This document shows, one piece after another, positions 26,419 to 35,507 of a stretch of 64,000 nt of DNA. The position numbers and the translations under genes are program-made. The notes under the pieces are model-generated. The model searched no databases, was not told where the DNA came from, and saw only the letters and a list, made by a program, of their open reading frames with translations. The DNA is from Winogradskyella psychrotolerans (GTDB taxonomy: Bacteria > Bacteroidota > Bacteroidia > Flavobacteriales > Flavobacteriaceae). Each line of letters begins with the position of its first letter. Within the stretch, counting starts at the first letter, position 1. The DNA lies in NCBI RefSeq assembly GCF_018860565.1, contig NZ_JAHKPS010000005.1, forward strand, positions 38,052-102,051, written 5' to 3'.

Positions 26419-26464
26419 TACTCAATTCAAAAATACCTAGTACTAGGTATTTTTGAATTGAGTA
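26419..26464. repeat. 46-bp perfect palindrome
   Basis: The sequence from 26419 to 26464 equals its own reverse complement: each arm is 23 bp, the centre is CCTAGTACTAGG with no loop, and the outer arms are TACTCAATTCAAAAATA. It lies between the hypothetical gene ending at 26294 and the lipoprotein starting at 26508. It could be a strong bidirectional terminator in RNA form or a large protein-binding site. There is no long T-run immediately outside either arm. Confidence 0.8.
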
Positions 26465-26507
26465 TCATTCATTAATTTTTCAATCATTATTAATCAACTA
26501 TTTTACC

Positions 26508-28142
26508 ATGAAAAATTTTATCCGCTTTTTTTTATTACTCTGTTTAATTACAGTAGTGTTTTCTTGTTCTGATGATGAGACAACAGATACTGTTAACCCA
26601 AATAATTCCATTATAGAATATGTAAATGCACCTAATTCTGAAGGTCAATTATTATCAGAAATCTATATCGATAGTGATAATGCCACGACCTATGTTTATG
26701 GAAATGCAGATGCATCTGGCAACCCTTTGCAGGTTAAAAGCTTCGCCTACAGAATTGCAAATTCAAACAAAACAGAGTTTATTATTTTAGATACCAATCA
26801 AAGAGTTTCACTGCTTTACTCTGAAACTAATGGGATTAAAGATAACATCATACACCGTTTTGAATATCCTGAAGACGGTTTAGTAAACTATGTTGTTTAT
26901 GATCGCGATTGGACGTCGATGGAAGATACAGTAGTTAATTTTTCAACTATCGAAGTTGATGGAGAAGATTTTACAGGTTATAATCTTTTAAGAGGTACAA
27001 ATACCATAGAATGGACTGCTCTAAGTGGTTGGCTAGGTGTTAGTGCCGGAGTTGCTGGCGCTGCAATATTAGTAGTTACGGCTCCTACTGCGTTTGCAGG
27101 AGTTCTGGCTGCTGTTATTTTTGCTGGAGCTGCTTCCGCATCAGAACCACCTGTTGATGTTACCAATCCTAATGCGCCAAATACTCCTGATACAACACTA
27201 ATAGAAAATCAATGTAATGATGCTAACCTAGAAGTTATTATTGGTATAGATCCAGGCAATCTTTTGGTTGCTATTGTTAATGGAGAGACTGAAGATTATG
27301 ATTTTTATTGGTCTACAGGAGAAACCGATACAGGTATAATAAGTGATTCTATTATTGCCCCAGAAGAAGGCAATTACTACCTAATGGTTGTAGATAACAA
27401 TGGCTGTGTTGCTTTTGGGTCTGCAACAATAGGCGAAGTTGAACCAGTAAATGCAGAGCTATTAATTGGCACTTGGTATTTAGTTGGAGAAACAGAAAAT
27501 GGAGAAAATACTTTTAGTATTGACGATTGTAATATTATTGTACAGTTTAATGCATCTCAGTTAATTTCTACAGAATATTATGGAGATTTCTGTGAAAATG
27601 CTGATGAATCTACTAGTAATTATGAAATAAACGACAATACAATTATTGAAACTGCCGAAGGAGAATCGTCAATAATTACAGTATTAGAATTATCACCCAA
27701 CAAGATGGTCTTAGAAGAAGTCGATGGCGACTATGTATATGTGGAGACATATGTTAATATTTTTAGTACTTGGACAATCACTGAAAACTCTGACTGTGTT
27801 TCTACTAATGGGAATACATCCTCAGATAATGGAACTGGACCTATTACATTAAATGACAATTATACAGTAACTCAAGAAGATGATGCTAATGGTAATTATA
27901 TTACTAATAATTTCACTTTTGAGAATAATGTTTTAACTATAACTGCAGTATATCAAGATTTTTTCTCTCCACCTTGTGGTGGTGTTGATTTTAAAATAGC
28001 TAATTATTCTTCTCAATTGACTTATAATTTGGAAACAGATACATTTACAGGAACAAGTGAAAGTAACCAAGAAGAAGTAACGGGACCTGGTTGTGTTGAA
28101 TTAGGAAATAATTGTAGCGGTACTGTTACATTGACACGCTAA
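26508..28142 (+). CDS. Large surface or periplasmic lipoprotein with two lipocalin-like repeats
   Basis: This 544-aa protein starts with a lipoprotein signal (LLLCLITVVFSCSDDE), where the +2 Ser and acidic residues after Cys fit surface export in Bacteroidota. An N-terminal beta-rich region is followed by an unusual hydrophobic Ala/Gly/Val stretch (about residues 170-215, GWLGVSAGVAGAAILVV). Then come a Pro/Asn linker and a segment resembling repeats from gliding-associated proteins (YYLMVVDNNGCVAFG). Two lipocalin-like domains follow, each with a LIGTWYL- or STWTIT-type start. Function unknown. A hairpin terminator follows at 28172-28190. Confidence 0.8.
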   Translation: MKNFIRFFLLLCLITVVFSCSDDETTDTVNPNNSIIEYVNAPNSEGQLLSEIYIDSDNATTYVYGNADASGNPLQVKSFAYRIANSNKTEFIILDTNQRVSLLYSETNGIKDNIIHRFEYPEDGLVNYVVYDRDWTSMEDTVVNFSTIEVDGEDFTGYNLLRGTNTIEWTALSGWLGVSAGVAGAAILVVTAPTAFAGVLAAVIFAGAASASEPPVDVTNPNAPNTPDTTLIENQCNDANLEVIIGIDPGNLLVAIVNGETEDYDFYWSTGETDTGIISDSIIAPEEGNYYLMVVDNNGCVAFGSATIGEVEPVNAELLIGTWYLVGETENGENTFSIDDCNIIVQFNASQLISTEYYGDFCENADESTSNYEINDNTIIETAEGESSIITVLELSPNKMVLEEVDGDYVYVETYVNIFSTWTITENSDCVSTNGNTSSDNGTGPITLNDNYTVTQEDDANGNYITNNFTFENNVLTITAVYQDFFSPPCGGVDFKIANYSSQLTYNLETDTFTGTSESNQEEVTGPGCVELGNNCSGTVTLTR

Positions 28143-28171
28143 ATAAAATACTATAAAATTTTAAAAAAAAT

Positions 28172-28190
28172 CCCTTTCATTTTGAAAGGG
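28172..28190 (+). terminator. Hairpin terminator after the large lipoprotein gene
   Basis: Eight-bp stem CCCTTTCA/TGAAAGGG with a 3-nt loop, 30 bp after the stop at 28142, followed by GGCTTTTAATT. The T-run is short, so efficiency may be moderate. Confidence 0.6.
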
Positions 28191-28303
28191 GCTTTTAATT
28201 CATCTTAAGCAGCACCAAACTGTTTTTATAAAATAGAAATTGGAAGAGCGCTAATAAGAACTAAACTTCAAAAAGCACTAACCCAATACTGCAATCCAAA
28301 AAA

Positions 28304-28828
28304 CTACTTACTCCTCTGCCCTACAAACTGCTGACTCTTTAACTTAAACAACACATTAAAACTTGTTAAGCTCCCATAACTTCTTGTGATATATTGTTGT
28401 AAATCTATCTTTTCTTGTTCTTCAAGATTACTTGAATTAATTTTCTGTTCCATAACACGCAAGCGATCACGAACCATAGTAATCTTACGAAAGAATGTAT
28501 CTATAGGCATTTCACTCGACTTTAAGTTTGTATCTCCAGGTTGCATAATTAGCTTTCCGCCTTTCCACTTATCTGCAATTGTAACTACTTCAGACACATC
28601 AGACCATTTTTTTAATATGGATTTTAAACTGCGTTCAACTTCATAAAAACTAACCGTATCCACATCGTCTTCTGCAGCTTCTATGACGTCAAATTCAGAG
28701 TCTAAATCTATAGTTTCTAATCCGTTATCAATAAAAGTCACCCAATAGTGTTTTGAAGTGACATTGGTAACAACTCCTTTTCCAAATTCTGCGTGGTTTA
28801 TTCTCGATCCTATTCCTAATAATTTCAT
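28304..28828 (-). CDS. Hypothetical protein with an N-terminal Tudor/CarD-like fold
   Basis: This 174-aa cytoplasmic protein is of unknown function. Residues 1-45 (GIGSRINHAEFGKGVVTNVT, then YWVTFIDNGLETIDL) resemble the small beta-barrel at the C-terminus of UvrD/PcrA helicases and in CarD-type RNA-polymerase-binding proteins. The rest is helical, with a coiled-coil-like segment (FFRKITMVRDRLRVMEQKIN). A role in nucleic-acid or polymerase binding is therefore possible. It has its own transcription unit, divergent from the small secreted protein at 28990. Confidence 0.75.
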   Translation of the reverse strand: MKLLGIGSRINHAEFGKGVVTNVTSKHYWVTFIDNGLETIDLDSEFDVIEAAEDDVDTVSFYEVERSLKSILKKWSDVSEVVTIADKWKGGKLIMQPGDTNLKSSEMPIDTFFRKITMVRDRLRVMEQKINSSNLEEQEKIDLQQYITRSYGSLTSFNVLFKLKSQQFVGQRSK

Positions 28829-28989
28829 CGTGTTTTTTATATGCTTTAGGGTTATTAAAAAACTAAAATAATAAAAAAAATATCTGAATTTAGAATGTAT
28901 TTACAAATGTTAAGAATTATTAAAAGTTATAAATTCGATGAAAAAATCTTATTATTTTTACTACAAACACAATTTAAAACCAATTCACT

Positions 28990-29340
28990 ATGAAAAAAGT
29001 AATTTTTACACTTTTATGCTTCGCTTTCGTTTTAACAGCTTCTGCTAATAACACACCAAAAGAAGGAGATATATTAACCGTAAAAACGCCAACAGCGCAA
29101 GGCTTTAATCACGTTGATTTTCCTAAAGCGAATATTTTGATAAAACGAGGTGTTGTAACAAATTATAAGTCAGTAAATAATGAAACCGTTGTTATTGATA
29201 AAATAGAAACTGAAGCTAACGGTTCTACAACCGTAACACTTAAGAAAAAAGACGGTTCAAAATTCTTTGGATTTTTAAATACCGTTAAAGCCAATTACAC
29301 AAAAGCTATAAATTCTGGCGAACTTGTTTTAACTAAATAA
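28990..29340 (+). CDS. Small secreted hypothetical protein
   Basis: This 116-aa protein has a clear Sec signal peptide (KKVIFTLLCFAFVLTASA) and a mature beta-rich domain of about 95 aa with alternating Thr/Val/Lys (TVTLKKKDGSKFFGFL). No cysteines in the mature part and no known motif. A strong bidirectional terminator ends the gene. A structural or envelope-stress role is conceivable, but nothing in the sequence decides it. Confidence 0.78.
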   Translation: MKKVIFTLLCFAFVLTASANNTPKEGDILTVKTPTAQGFNHVDFPKANILIKRGVVTNYKSVNNETVVIDKIETEANGSTTVTLKKKDGSKFFGFLNTVKANYTKAINSGELVLTK

Positions 29341-29360
29341 CAAGACACCCTTAATTAATG

Positions 29361-29407
29361 GATATAAAAAAACTTAGTCTGTAATTTAGACTAAGTTTTT
29401 TTATATC
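29361..29407. terminator. Bidirectional intrinsic terminator
   Basis: Twenty-bp stem with a 7-nt loop (GTAATTT). The core is AACTTAGTCT/AGACTAAGTT flanked by seven A on the left and seven T on the right, so it can terminate transcription from both the small secreted gene (plus strand) and the NYN gene (minus strand). Confidence 0.88.
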
Positions 29408-29457
29408 TTTATTTTGCAATTGACCATAGGTTAATAAGGGCTATTTTACAACACAGC

Positions 29458-30219
29458 CTACTTCTTCTTTCGCTTAGATTTATCCTCACTAAGTTTTACA
29501 TAAATTAACTTTGAACGCCCTCTAGAATCTTCACGGCGTTCAATTTCAAATGCAGAAATTGAATTTATTAAAGGCGTTAGTTTCTGAAACCCATAATTAC
29601 GAGAATCAAAGTTAGGCTGTTTCTTTTGCAGCAAACTTCCTACATCACCTAAGAACGCCCAGCCATCATCATCGGCAACATCATCTATGGTAGACGCAAT
29701 AAAATTAATCTCTTTTTGTGTGATAGTATCGTAGTCATTTTTTGGGGCTGTTGGTGCTGTACTAGATTCTGAAGGTCGTTCTTCTCGTTGATTTTTAAGA
29801 ATCTCGATATAAATAAACTTATCACAAGCCACAATAAATGGGTTTGGTGTTTTCTTTTCACCTATACCATAAACAGCCATACCAGCTTCGCGCAAACGCG
29901 TTGCTAAGCGTGTAAAATCACTATCGCTAGAAACCAAACAAAAGCCATCTACCTTTTCAGAGTACAATATATCCATGGCGTCAATAATCATAGCTGAATC
30001 TGTAGCGTTTTTACCTGTAGTGTAACCATATTGTTGTATTGGTGTAATGGCATTTTCTAACAACAAGTTTTTCCATTTGTTTAAGTTAGGTTTGGTCCAA
30101 TCACCATAAATACGTTTTATAGTGGGATTGCCATATTTAGCCACCTCTTCCATCATTTCTTTTATGTAAGCAGACGGAATGTTATCTCCATCTATTAATA
30201 CTGCTAGTTTTATATCCAT
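29458..30219 (-). CDS. NYN-domain (LabA/DUF88-like) nuclease with OST-HTH/LOTUS domain
   Basis: This 253-aa protein joins a NYN/PIN-like nuclease domain (residues 1-140) to a C-terminal OST-HTH/LOTUS RNA-binding domain (about 165-245). The acidic metal ligands are visible: LIDGDN near the N-terminus, KNATDSAMIIDAMD, and LVSSDSDFTRLATRL. The LOTUS part contains INFIASTIDDVADDDGW and SRNYGFQKLTPLI. Proteins with this pair are predicted RNases or RNA-binding factors in RNA turnover. It is a single-gene unit bounded by two hairpin terminators. Confidence 0.9.
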   Translation of the reverse strand: MDIKLAVLIDGDNIPSAYIKEMMEEVAKYGNPTIKRIYGDWTKPNLNKWKNLLLENAITPIQQYGYTTGKNATDSAMIIDAMDILYSEKVDGFCLVSSDSDFTRLATRLREAGMAVYGIGEKKTPNPFIVACDKFIYIEILKNQREERPSESSTAPTAPKNDYDTITQKEINFIASTIDDVADDDGWAFLGDVGSLLQKKQPNFDSRNYGFQKLTPLINSISAFEIERREDSRGRSKLIYVKLSEDKSKRKKK

Positions 30220-30267
30220 TGGTATTTCATGTATTTTCTATTGGTATAAAGATAACCGCTTTACAGC

Positions 30268-30297
30268 AAAAAACCACTCGTATTGAAGTGGTTTTTT
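30268..30297. terminator. Intrinsic-terminator-like hairpin upstream of the NYN gene
   Basis: An 11-bp stem AAAAAACCACT/AGTGGTTTTTT with an 8-nt loop, A- and T-runs on both sides. It lies in the region 5' of the NYN gene and could end leftward transcription coming from the small gene at 30581-30727. Confidence 0.65.
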
Positions 30298-30580
30298 TAT
30301 GATTGTCTATTAATAACTTTAGGTATGCTTTGCCTTTTATCCAATTTTGCTACTTTCTTTTACCTGAAAGCGCGTACGGCTTCTTTTTTCCTTTTTTTTT
30401 TAATCTTCTGATTTACTATTAATAAAATATCACGTTCAATTAGAGTTAAAATTAGAAGCTTCAACAATGACTCTCACCTCTCTTACATATCAAAAAGTGG
30501 TGATTTACATAAGCTAACAAAATGGCCTTAGAGCCACATTAAATTAGATGCATTTTGAGGCCTACCATAACCCGAACTAA
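30298..30580. other. Non-coding stretch, nothing recognised
   Basis: AT-rich intergenic DNA with a long pyrimidine run near 30380-30410. I see no open frame of useful length, no RNA gene and no repeat family here. Confidence 0.5.
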
Positions 30581-30727
30581 TTATATAAATAAGAAGTCGT
30601 CATCGTCCTTTGAGAAATAACGTGTTAACACACGTCTCGCATCAATATCGTTACGATTTATATCGTTTTTGAGCCGTTTAGGCTTAGACTTTAATAGTCT
30701 ATTTCTTAGGTCTTGTAGTGCTTTCAT
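30581..30727 (-). CDS. 48-aa basic microprotein
   Basis: A short frame with ATG at 30727 and TAA at 30581. It encodes a basic N-terminal half (KALQDLRNRLLKSKPKRLKN) and a C-terminal half ending in a run of four Asp followed by FLFI. The charge split and lack of stop codons are unlike the surrounding non-coding DNA. It is bounded downstream by a hairpin terminator, which supports a real transcript. No known family recognised. It could be a small regulatory protein. Confidence 0.5.
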   Translation of the reverse strand: MKALQDLRNRLLKSKPKRLKNDINRNDIDARRVLTRYFSKDDDDFLFI

Positions 30728-31116
30728 AAAACAGGTCATTTGGTATAATCAAAGATACGAAACTAAAAGCATTTTTGGATCACAATTAGAGACATAAAAC
30801 ATCTAAACATCAAAGATTTAGCAGTAATTTAACAATGTGATATAATTGAGTTAAACTTAATGAAGTTTTTGTTAAATTCTAAAGGCAATAACACCCTAAA
30901 ACGCACCACTAATCTAATTCATAACCCACTCTATAGCTAAAGCCTTAATACTGATAAAAAAAAGACATATAACATTCAATAATACCAACATCATTAAGTT
31001 CAAGATGTAGATGTTCTATTACGACTGCTTGTTTTATGCATTTATATTTAGTCCACTTGAAGTGGTATTGACTATTTTTTTCATTAAATTTAAAGCAACG
31101 AAATAACGAACCTAAG
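30728..31116. other. Non-coding stretch with one short palindrome
   Basis: AT-rich, no convincing frame or RNA gene. A 13-bp inverted repeat CCACTTGAAGTGG lies at 31053-31065, about 50 bp upstream of the small membrane gene at 31117, where it could serve as an operator. Confidence 0.45.
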
Positions 31117-31305
31117 ATGAGTTTTATAAAAAAAATAGGGCCTTTAAACCTCTTTATGCTAGCTTTATGTGCTTTAATTATAGTGGTTGCCGAATATTTA
31201 TTCTTAAGAGGAGATGAGCTTCATGCTATATTTGTAGGGCTTTGGGCACCAACAATACTTGGATTAGTAATCTTTATAAAACAGATTTTGAATGGAGGCC
31301 AATGA
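31117..31305 (+). CDS. Small two-helix membrane protein
   Basis: This 62-aa protein has two hydrophobic segments (PLNLFMLALCALIIVVAEY and FVGLWAPTILGLVIFIKQ) joined by a short charged turn (LRGDELHA). No family recognised by me, although tiny proteins of this type are frequent in flavobacterial genomes. Its 3' end overlaps by 14 bp the start of a second small membrane protein (31292-31402), suggesting a translationally coupled pair. Confidence 0.65.
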   Translation: MSFIKKIGPLNLFMLALCALIIVVAEYLFLRGDELHAIFVGLWAPTILGLVIFIKQILNGGQ

Positions 31306-31402
31306 AATCATTTTTTCGTTTTCGCTATTTGTATCCATTTGTGTAATCGTTTGGGCTGTTTTAGTAATTCGCGCCTACAACAAAATAGATAGAAACGACT
31401 AA
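31292..31402 (+). CDS. 36-aa single-helix membrane protein
   Basis: The frame ATG 31292 to TAA 31402 overlaps the preceding small membrane gene. The product has a short acidic N-terminus (MEANE), one strong TM helix (SLFVSICVIVWAVLVIR) and a charged C-terminal tail (AYNKIDRND). Such a composition is typical of small membrane subunits, for example in transporters or respiratory complexes. Partner unknown. Together with the 62-aa gene it may form a two-subunit complex. Confidence 0.5.
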   Translation: MEANEIIFSFSLFVSICVIVWAVLVIRAYNKIDRND

Positions 31403-31723
31403 TACGCTATTGATATATTAAGGAACGTCCTTACAATATCAAACCTAAAACAAAGCCTTTCTGATGCACTCAACTTGGTAAGCCTTATGAGTGGTATTTT
31501 GTAAGTGTATTATAAGCCTCTTTGTTATCAATACTTATAATGTTATGCTGAGGCAATAAAAGCCATAAATAAAACTATTTTTTTTTAATATTTGAACTGC
31601 TAAAACAAAAAAATATTACAATTTCTTAATGAGAAAACCTCTTATAATTCCCCATTGTAACGAGTTAAAACTTAAAAAAATACTACTTTTGACAGCTTAT
31701 AATTTTTAGCAATATAAGCACTA
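31403..31723. other. Non-coding stretch; promoter region of the AsmA-like gene
   Basis: No convincing frame. TACTTTTG at 31684-31691 matches the -7 consensus TAnnTTTG and lies 33 bp upstream of the ATG at 31724. No matching -33 TTG at the standard spacing. Confidence 0.45.
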
Positions 31724-34618
31724 ATGGAAAAGGCAAATAAAAACAAGTTTGGAAAACTATTAAAGTGGGTTTCTGCCCTATTTTTACTACTTATCATTAG
31801 TTTGTTTGCTATACCTTCCATTTTTAATGATCTCATTTCTGAAGAAATCAAAAAAGGTATCAATCAAAATTTAGAAACCGAACTTCAATTTAAAGATTCT
31901 AACATTTCGTTCTTTACACATTTTCCTTCATTAACCTTTTCGTTTCAAAATGTAAATTTATCAAGTTCTAAACCCTTTGAAAAAGACACTTTAATTAACG
32001 CAAAAGAATTAGGATTTGGTATCAATGTATTTAAACTCTTATTTTCAGACAGAATCGTAATTAATGAAACCTATCTTACCGATTGTAATATAAAACTGGT
32101 TAAGGATAAATTTGAACGCAACAACTACGATATCTTAAGAGCAACAGACACTACAGCAGTGGCAAATGATAGCAGTTCTGCTGGTTTAAACCTAAACCTT
32201 AAACGTCTTAAAATTGAAAATGCAACAGTTGAATATGCAGATAACGACTTGGGTATTCGTGTTTTTTCTCATGGACTTAACTACAACGGAAAAGGCGGCA
32301 TTATTGATGGTGAACTAAAATTAGGTTCAAAACTAGACATCACGAGTGTTGATGTGGTTTTTGAGAACTCAGAATACTTAAAAGGGAAAAAATTAAAAGC
32401 AAAATCGTTTACCATTTACGATACTAAAAACCTATCTATTGCTTTAGATAAAAACACTATTTCGTTAAATGATCTTGAAGTAAATTTTAACGGTAACTTA
32501 AAGGTTTTTGACAATGGTTTTGCCTATAATTTACTTTTTAAAACACAAAACGGCACTCTTAAAAACGTGATTAGTGCATTACCTCCAAAATATGTAGAAT
32601 GGTCTAAAGACTTAAGCCTTAAAGGAGATATGACAGCAAAGCTACACCTTGCTGGTTATACGGGATCTGTACCTAAAACTTCTAAAATAAATCGTACAGA
32701 CCTAACAGTTAACATTTATGACGGTTATATAAAACATAAGGACGCAGACCAAGCCCTAGAAAACCTGTATGCAAATTTTAAAGGAGATTTTAAAGACAAC
32801 TGGATGAACCTTAGCCTAGATAGTCTTAACTTTTCACTCAATAAGGAAATTACTACGGGGCAAATGTTTGTAAAAGGCAGAACAGATTCCATGTATGTAA
32901 AGTCTAATATACAATCTAATATTAACCTCAACATTCTTAATCAAACTTTAAGTTTACCAGATTTAGAATTTAATGGCATATTAGCTGCAGATGTTACTGT
33001 AGATGGAATTTATGAACCACAAACATCTAAATTACCCAAAACCAAAGGTGTTTTTAAATTAACTGATGGTTACTTGCTAACATCCGGATATCCAGAGCCT
33101 ATAAAAAATATTGAACTTAATGCCAAAATCCTAAATGAAGGGCAATCATATGCAGAGTCTTCACTAACAGTAAATGCTCTAAACTTTAGCTTTTTAGATA
33201 CCCCATTTACAAGTCAAGGTTATTTTAAGAATTTTGACCAACCAGAATATGATATAAAAGCGAAAGGACGTATAGACTTTACAACACTAAATCAAGTTGT
33301 AGAATTACCGTTTTTAATCGTAAATGGTCAATTAAATGCCGATTTAAATTTAAAAGGACAACTTAATAACTCACAAAATGAGAATAGTAACAGCGGCACA
33401 TTAGATTTAAAAGATGTTGAGATAAAAACGTCAATACTTCAATATCCTGTTTTGATTAAAGAAGGGCAATTTCTATTTCTAAACGATAAAATGGCATTTT
33501 CTAAATTAGCTATTCAACACCAATCTTCTGAAGTAGATATGGATGGCTATTTTCAGAATTATATAGATTATGCACTATTATCTAAAGGAGTATTAATGGG
33601 AGATCTAAATTTAAAATCACCAAAAATTGATATTACCGAATTTTTCCCAAAGGAAGAACAACTAATCCAGCAGTCTAACAGTACTGCCAATATAAATACA
33701 ACAGAATCCGTTGTAACAGGTGTAATGCAAATCCCTAAAAACTTAGATTTAGCTATTCAAATTAAAATAGACAGCCTAAAATACAACAGCTTAAATATCA
33801 CTGAATTCTCCGGCCATTTAGGGTTAAAAAATCAAGGGCTTTTCTTAAAAAATAGTACTTTAGAAATGGTTGATGGTACAGCACAGCTCAAAGGGTTCTA
33901 TCAAGCTTTAACCACAAAAGAAGCACTGTTTTCTATGGATCTAAAAGCTAATCAACTCAATATAGAAAAAGGATATAATAGTATGTCCTTATTTAAAGAA
34001 TTAGCACCTGCTGCTGCACAAGCCTCTGGAATAGTATCGATAGATTACAGTTTAACAGGCACCATAGACGATGAAATGCTACCCGTTTTACCCGCACTTA
34101 AAGGCAAAGGCACATTAAAAGTACATAGTGTTAAATTTGATGGTTATAAGCTAATGGGTAAAGTATCCGAAAAATCTGGCTTTGGTGCTTTAAATGACCC
34201 AAAAGTGTCTGAAATCACTATTATATCTACTGTAGACAATAATATACTAGACATAGAACCGTTTAAGTTTAAAGTAAGCCCTTTTAGACTAAGAGCAGAA
34301 GGCCAAACCTCTTTTGATGGCGACCTAAACCTTAAAATGCGAATAGGTTTACCTCCATTAGGAATTATTGGCATTCCTGTGGTTATTGAAGGGAATAGCG
34401 AAGATTTTAATGTAAAACTTGGTAAAAAATCAAAAGATCTTAATACTGAAGCAACTACTGAAACGAATTATTCTCAAGAAGAATTAAACAGGTTGTCCAC
34501 GCAAAAAGACGCTATTCGCAGTGGAAATTCAGCAGATGCCATTAATAAAATGCAACAGGAAATTAAACGTGTAAAGTCAGATTCGCTCCAAAAACAATCC
34601 CCAATTAAACCAATTTAA
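31724..34618 (+). CDS. AsmA-like C-terminal-domain protein
   Basis: This 964-aa inner-membrane-anchored protein has one N-terminal TM helix (LKWVSALFLLLIISLFAIPS) followed by a very long periplasmic beta-rich region in the style of AsmA/YhdP. Repeated strand-turn units alternate Asn/Asp-Leu-Lys (LDLKDVEIKTS, NLKRLKIENATVEY), and an AsmA C-terminal signature appears near residues 770-910 (GIVSIDYSLTGTI, LPALKGKGTLKVH). Such proteins form groove-like bridges that influence outer-membrane assembly or lipid transport. The gene ends 14 bp inside the convergent FAH-family gene. Confidence 0.88.
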   Translation: MEKANKNKFGKLLKWVSALFLLLIISLFAIPSIFNDLISEEIKKGINQNLETELQFKDSNISFFTHFPSLTFSFQNVNLSSSKPFEKDTLINAKELGFGINVFKLLFSDRIVINETYLTDCNIKLVKDKFERNNYDILRATDTTAVANDSSSAGLNLNLKRLKIENATVEYADNDLGIRVFSHGLNYNGKGGIIDGELKLGSKLDITSVDVVFENSEYLKGKKLKAKSFTIYDTKNLSIALDKNTISLNDLEVNFNGNLKVFDNGFAYNLLFKTQNGTLKNVISALPPKYVEWSKDLSLKGDMTAKLHLAGYTGSVPKTSKINRTDLTVNIYDGYIKHKDADQALENLYANFKGDFKDNWMNLSLDSLNFSLNKEITTGQMFVKGRTDSMYVKSNIQSNINLNILNQTLSLPDLEFNGILAADVTVDGIYEPQTSKLPKTKGVFKLTDGYLLTSGYPEPIKNIELNAKILNEGQSYAESSLTVNALNFSFLDTPFTSQGYFKNFDQPEYDIKAKGRIDFTTLNQVVELPFLIVNGQLNADLNLKGQLNNSQNENSNSGTLDLKDVEIKTSILQYPVLIKEGQFLFLNDKMAFSKLAIQHQSSEVDMDGYFQNYIDYALLSKGVLMGDLNLKSPKIDITEFFPKEEQLIQQSNSTANINTTESVVTGVMQIPKNLDLAIQIKIDSLKYNSLNITEFSGHLGLKNQGLFLKNSTLEMVDGTAQLKGFYQALTTKEALFSMDLKANQLNIEKGYNSMSLFKELAPAAAQASGIVSIDYSLTGTIDDEMLPVLPALKGKGTLKVHSVKFDGYKLMGKVSEKSGFGALNDPKVSEITIISTVDNNILDIEPFKFKVSPFRLRAEGQTSFDGDLNLKMRIGLPPLGIIGIPVVIEGNSEDFNVKLGKKSKDLNTEATTETNYSQEELNRLSTQKDAIRSGNSADAINKMQQEIKRVKSDSLQKQSPIKPI

Positions 34619-35219
34619 AATCTAATAGCAACTCACCTTCTATAGACGCTTGCACATGATCGCCTTTATGATTTAAACCTTTCCCCATTGCTGGTGTTCC
34701 TGTAAAAATAAGATCACCTTCCTCTAAAGTCATAAATGAGGATACATAAGCAATAATTTCAGCAAAACTATAAATCATTAGACTGGTATGCCCTACTTGT
34801 TTTTGTTCTCCATTTATCTTCAAATCGAAATTAATAGCATTCAAATCGGAAAATTCGGAAACAGACTTAAAACTTGAAATTGGAGAGGCACCATCAAACC
34901 CTTTAGCCAAAGCCCAAGGTCCTTTATTTTCTCTGCTAGCCGCTAATACATCTGTTGCTGTATAATCTATACCAACTGCTATTTCTGAAATGTAAGAAGT
35001 GGCATCTTCTAGTGTAATATCTTTACCTTGTGTTCCTATTTTAGCAACTAATTCTACTTCATAAGCCAGTTCATTTGTAATTTTAGGAAACGGAATATCT
35101 TTATTTCCTGTAACCAAAGTAGAATCTGGCTTTGTAAATATAGTTTGCGCACCAGTTTTATTAGCACTTATTTCTGAAGTTTGGTTGACGTAATTCTTAC
35201 CAATGCCTATGATTTTCAT
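34605..35219 (-). CDS. Fumarylacetoacetate hydrolase family protein
   Basis: This 204-aa enzyme has the compact FAH fold (COG0179). It starts MKIIGIGKNYVNQ, has the metal-binding Glu pair in LAYEVELVAKIG, then IAVGIDYTATDV, a WALAKGFDGASP loop, and GDLIFTGTPAMGKGL near the C-terminus. The short form acts in bacteria on acylpyruvates, oxaloacetate or related 2-oxo acids. The exact substrate is open. Its 3' end overlaps the convergent AsmA-like gene by 14 bp. Confidence 0.92.
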   Translation of the reverse strand: MKIIGIGKNYVNQTSEISANKTGAQTIFTKPDSTLVTGNKDIPFPKITNELAYEVELVAKIGTQGKDITLEDATSYISEIAVGIDYTATDVLAASRENKGPWALAKGFDGASPISSFKSVSEFSDLNAINFDLKINGEQKQVGHTSLMIYSFAEIIAYVSSFMTLEEGDLIFTGTPAMGKGLNHKGDHVQASIEGELLLDFKLV

Positions 35220-35462
35220 GATTGTTTTTGGGTTTTAGTTTTGTAATGGTAAATGTACAAAATGCGGATTAATTAAACGGCAACAAGATTAAGGTCAAAA
35301 CAACGACACTAGTCAAACTGACTTGAGTATATCTACATTTTCTTCACCTACTCTTTTTGCTCTCCAAGTAGATTCTAAATGTTCACTAATTTTACCATAA
35401 CCAAAACCACACGACCTTATTAACAGCTTAAACCTTTACATTTAATTAACAACTATAATTTG

Positions 35463-35470
35463 TACCTTTG
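35463..35470 (+). promoter_or_regulatory. -7 promoter box for uvrA
   Basis: TACCTTTG is a perfect TAnnTTTG match, 37 bp ahead of the ATG at 35508. Between them is AGGAGG (35489-35494), a strong Shine-Dalgarno-like sequence 13 nt before the ATG. This is unusual in a phylum where most genes lack one. Confidence 0.6.
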
Positions 35471-35507
35471 CAACTTCGCAAAAACAACAGGAGGATTTAA
35501 ATAATTT

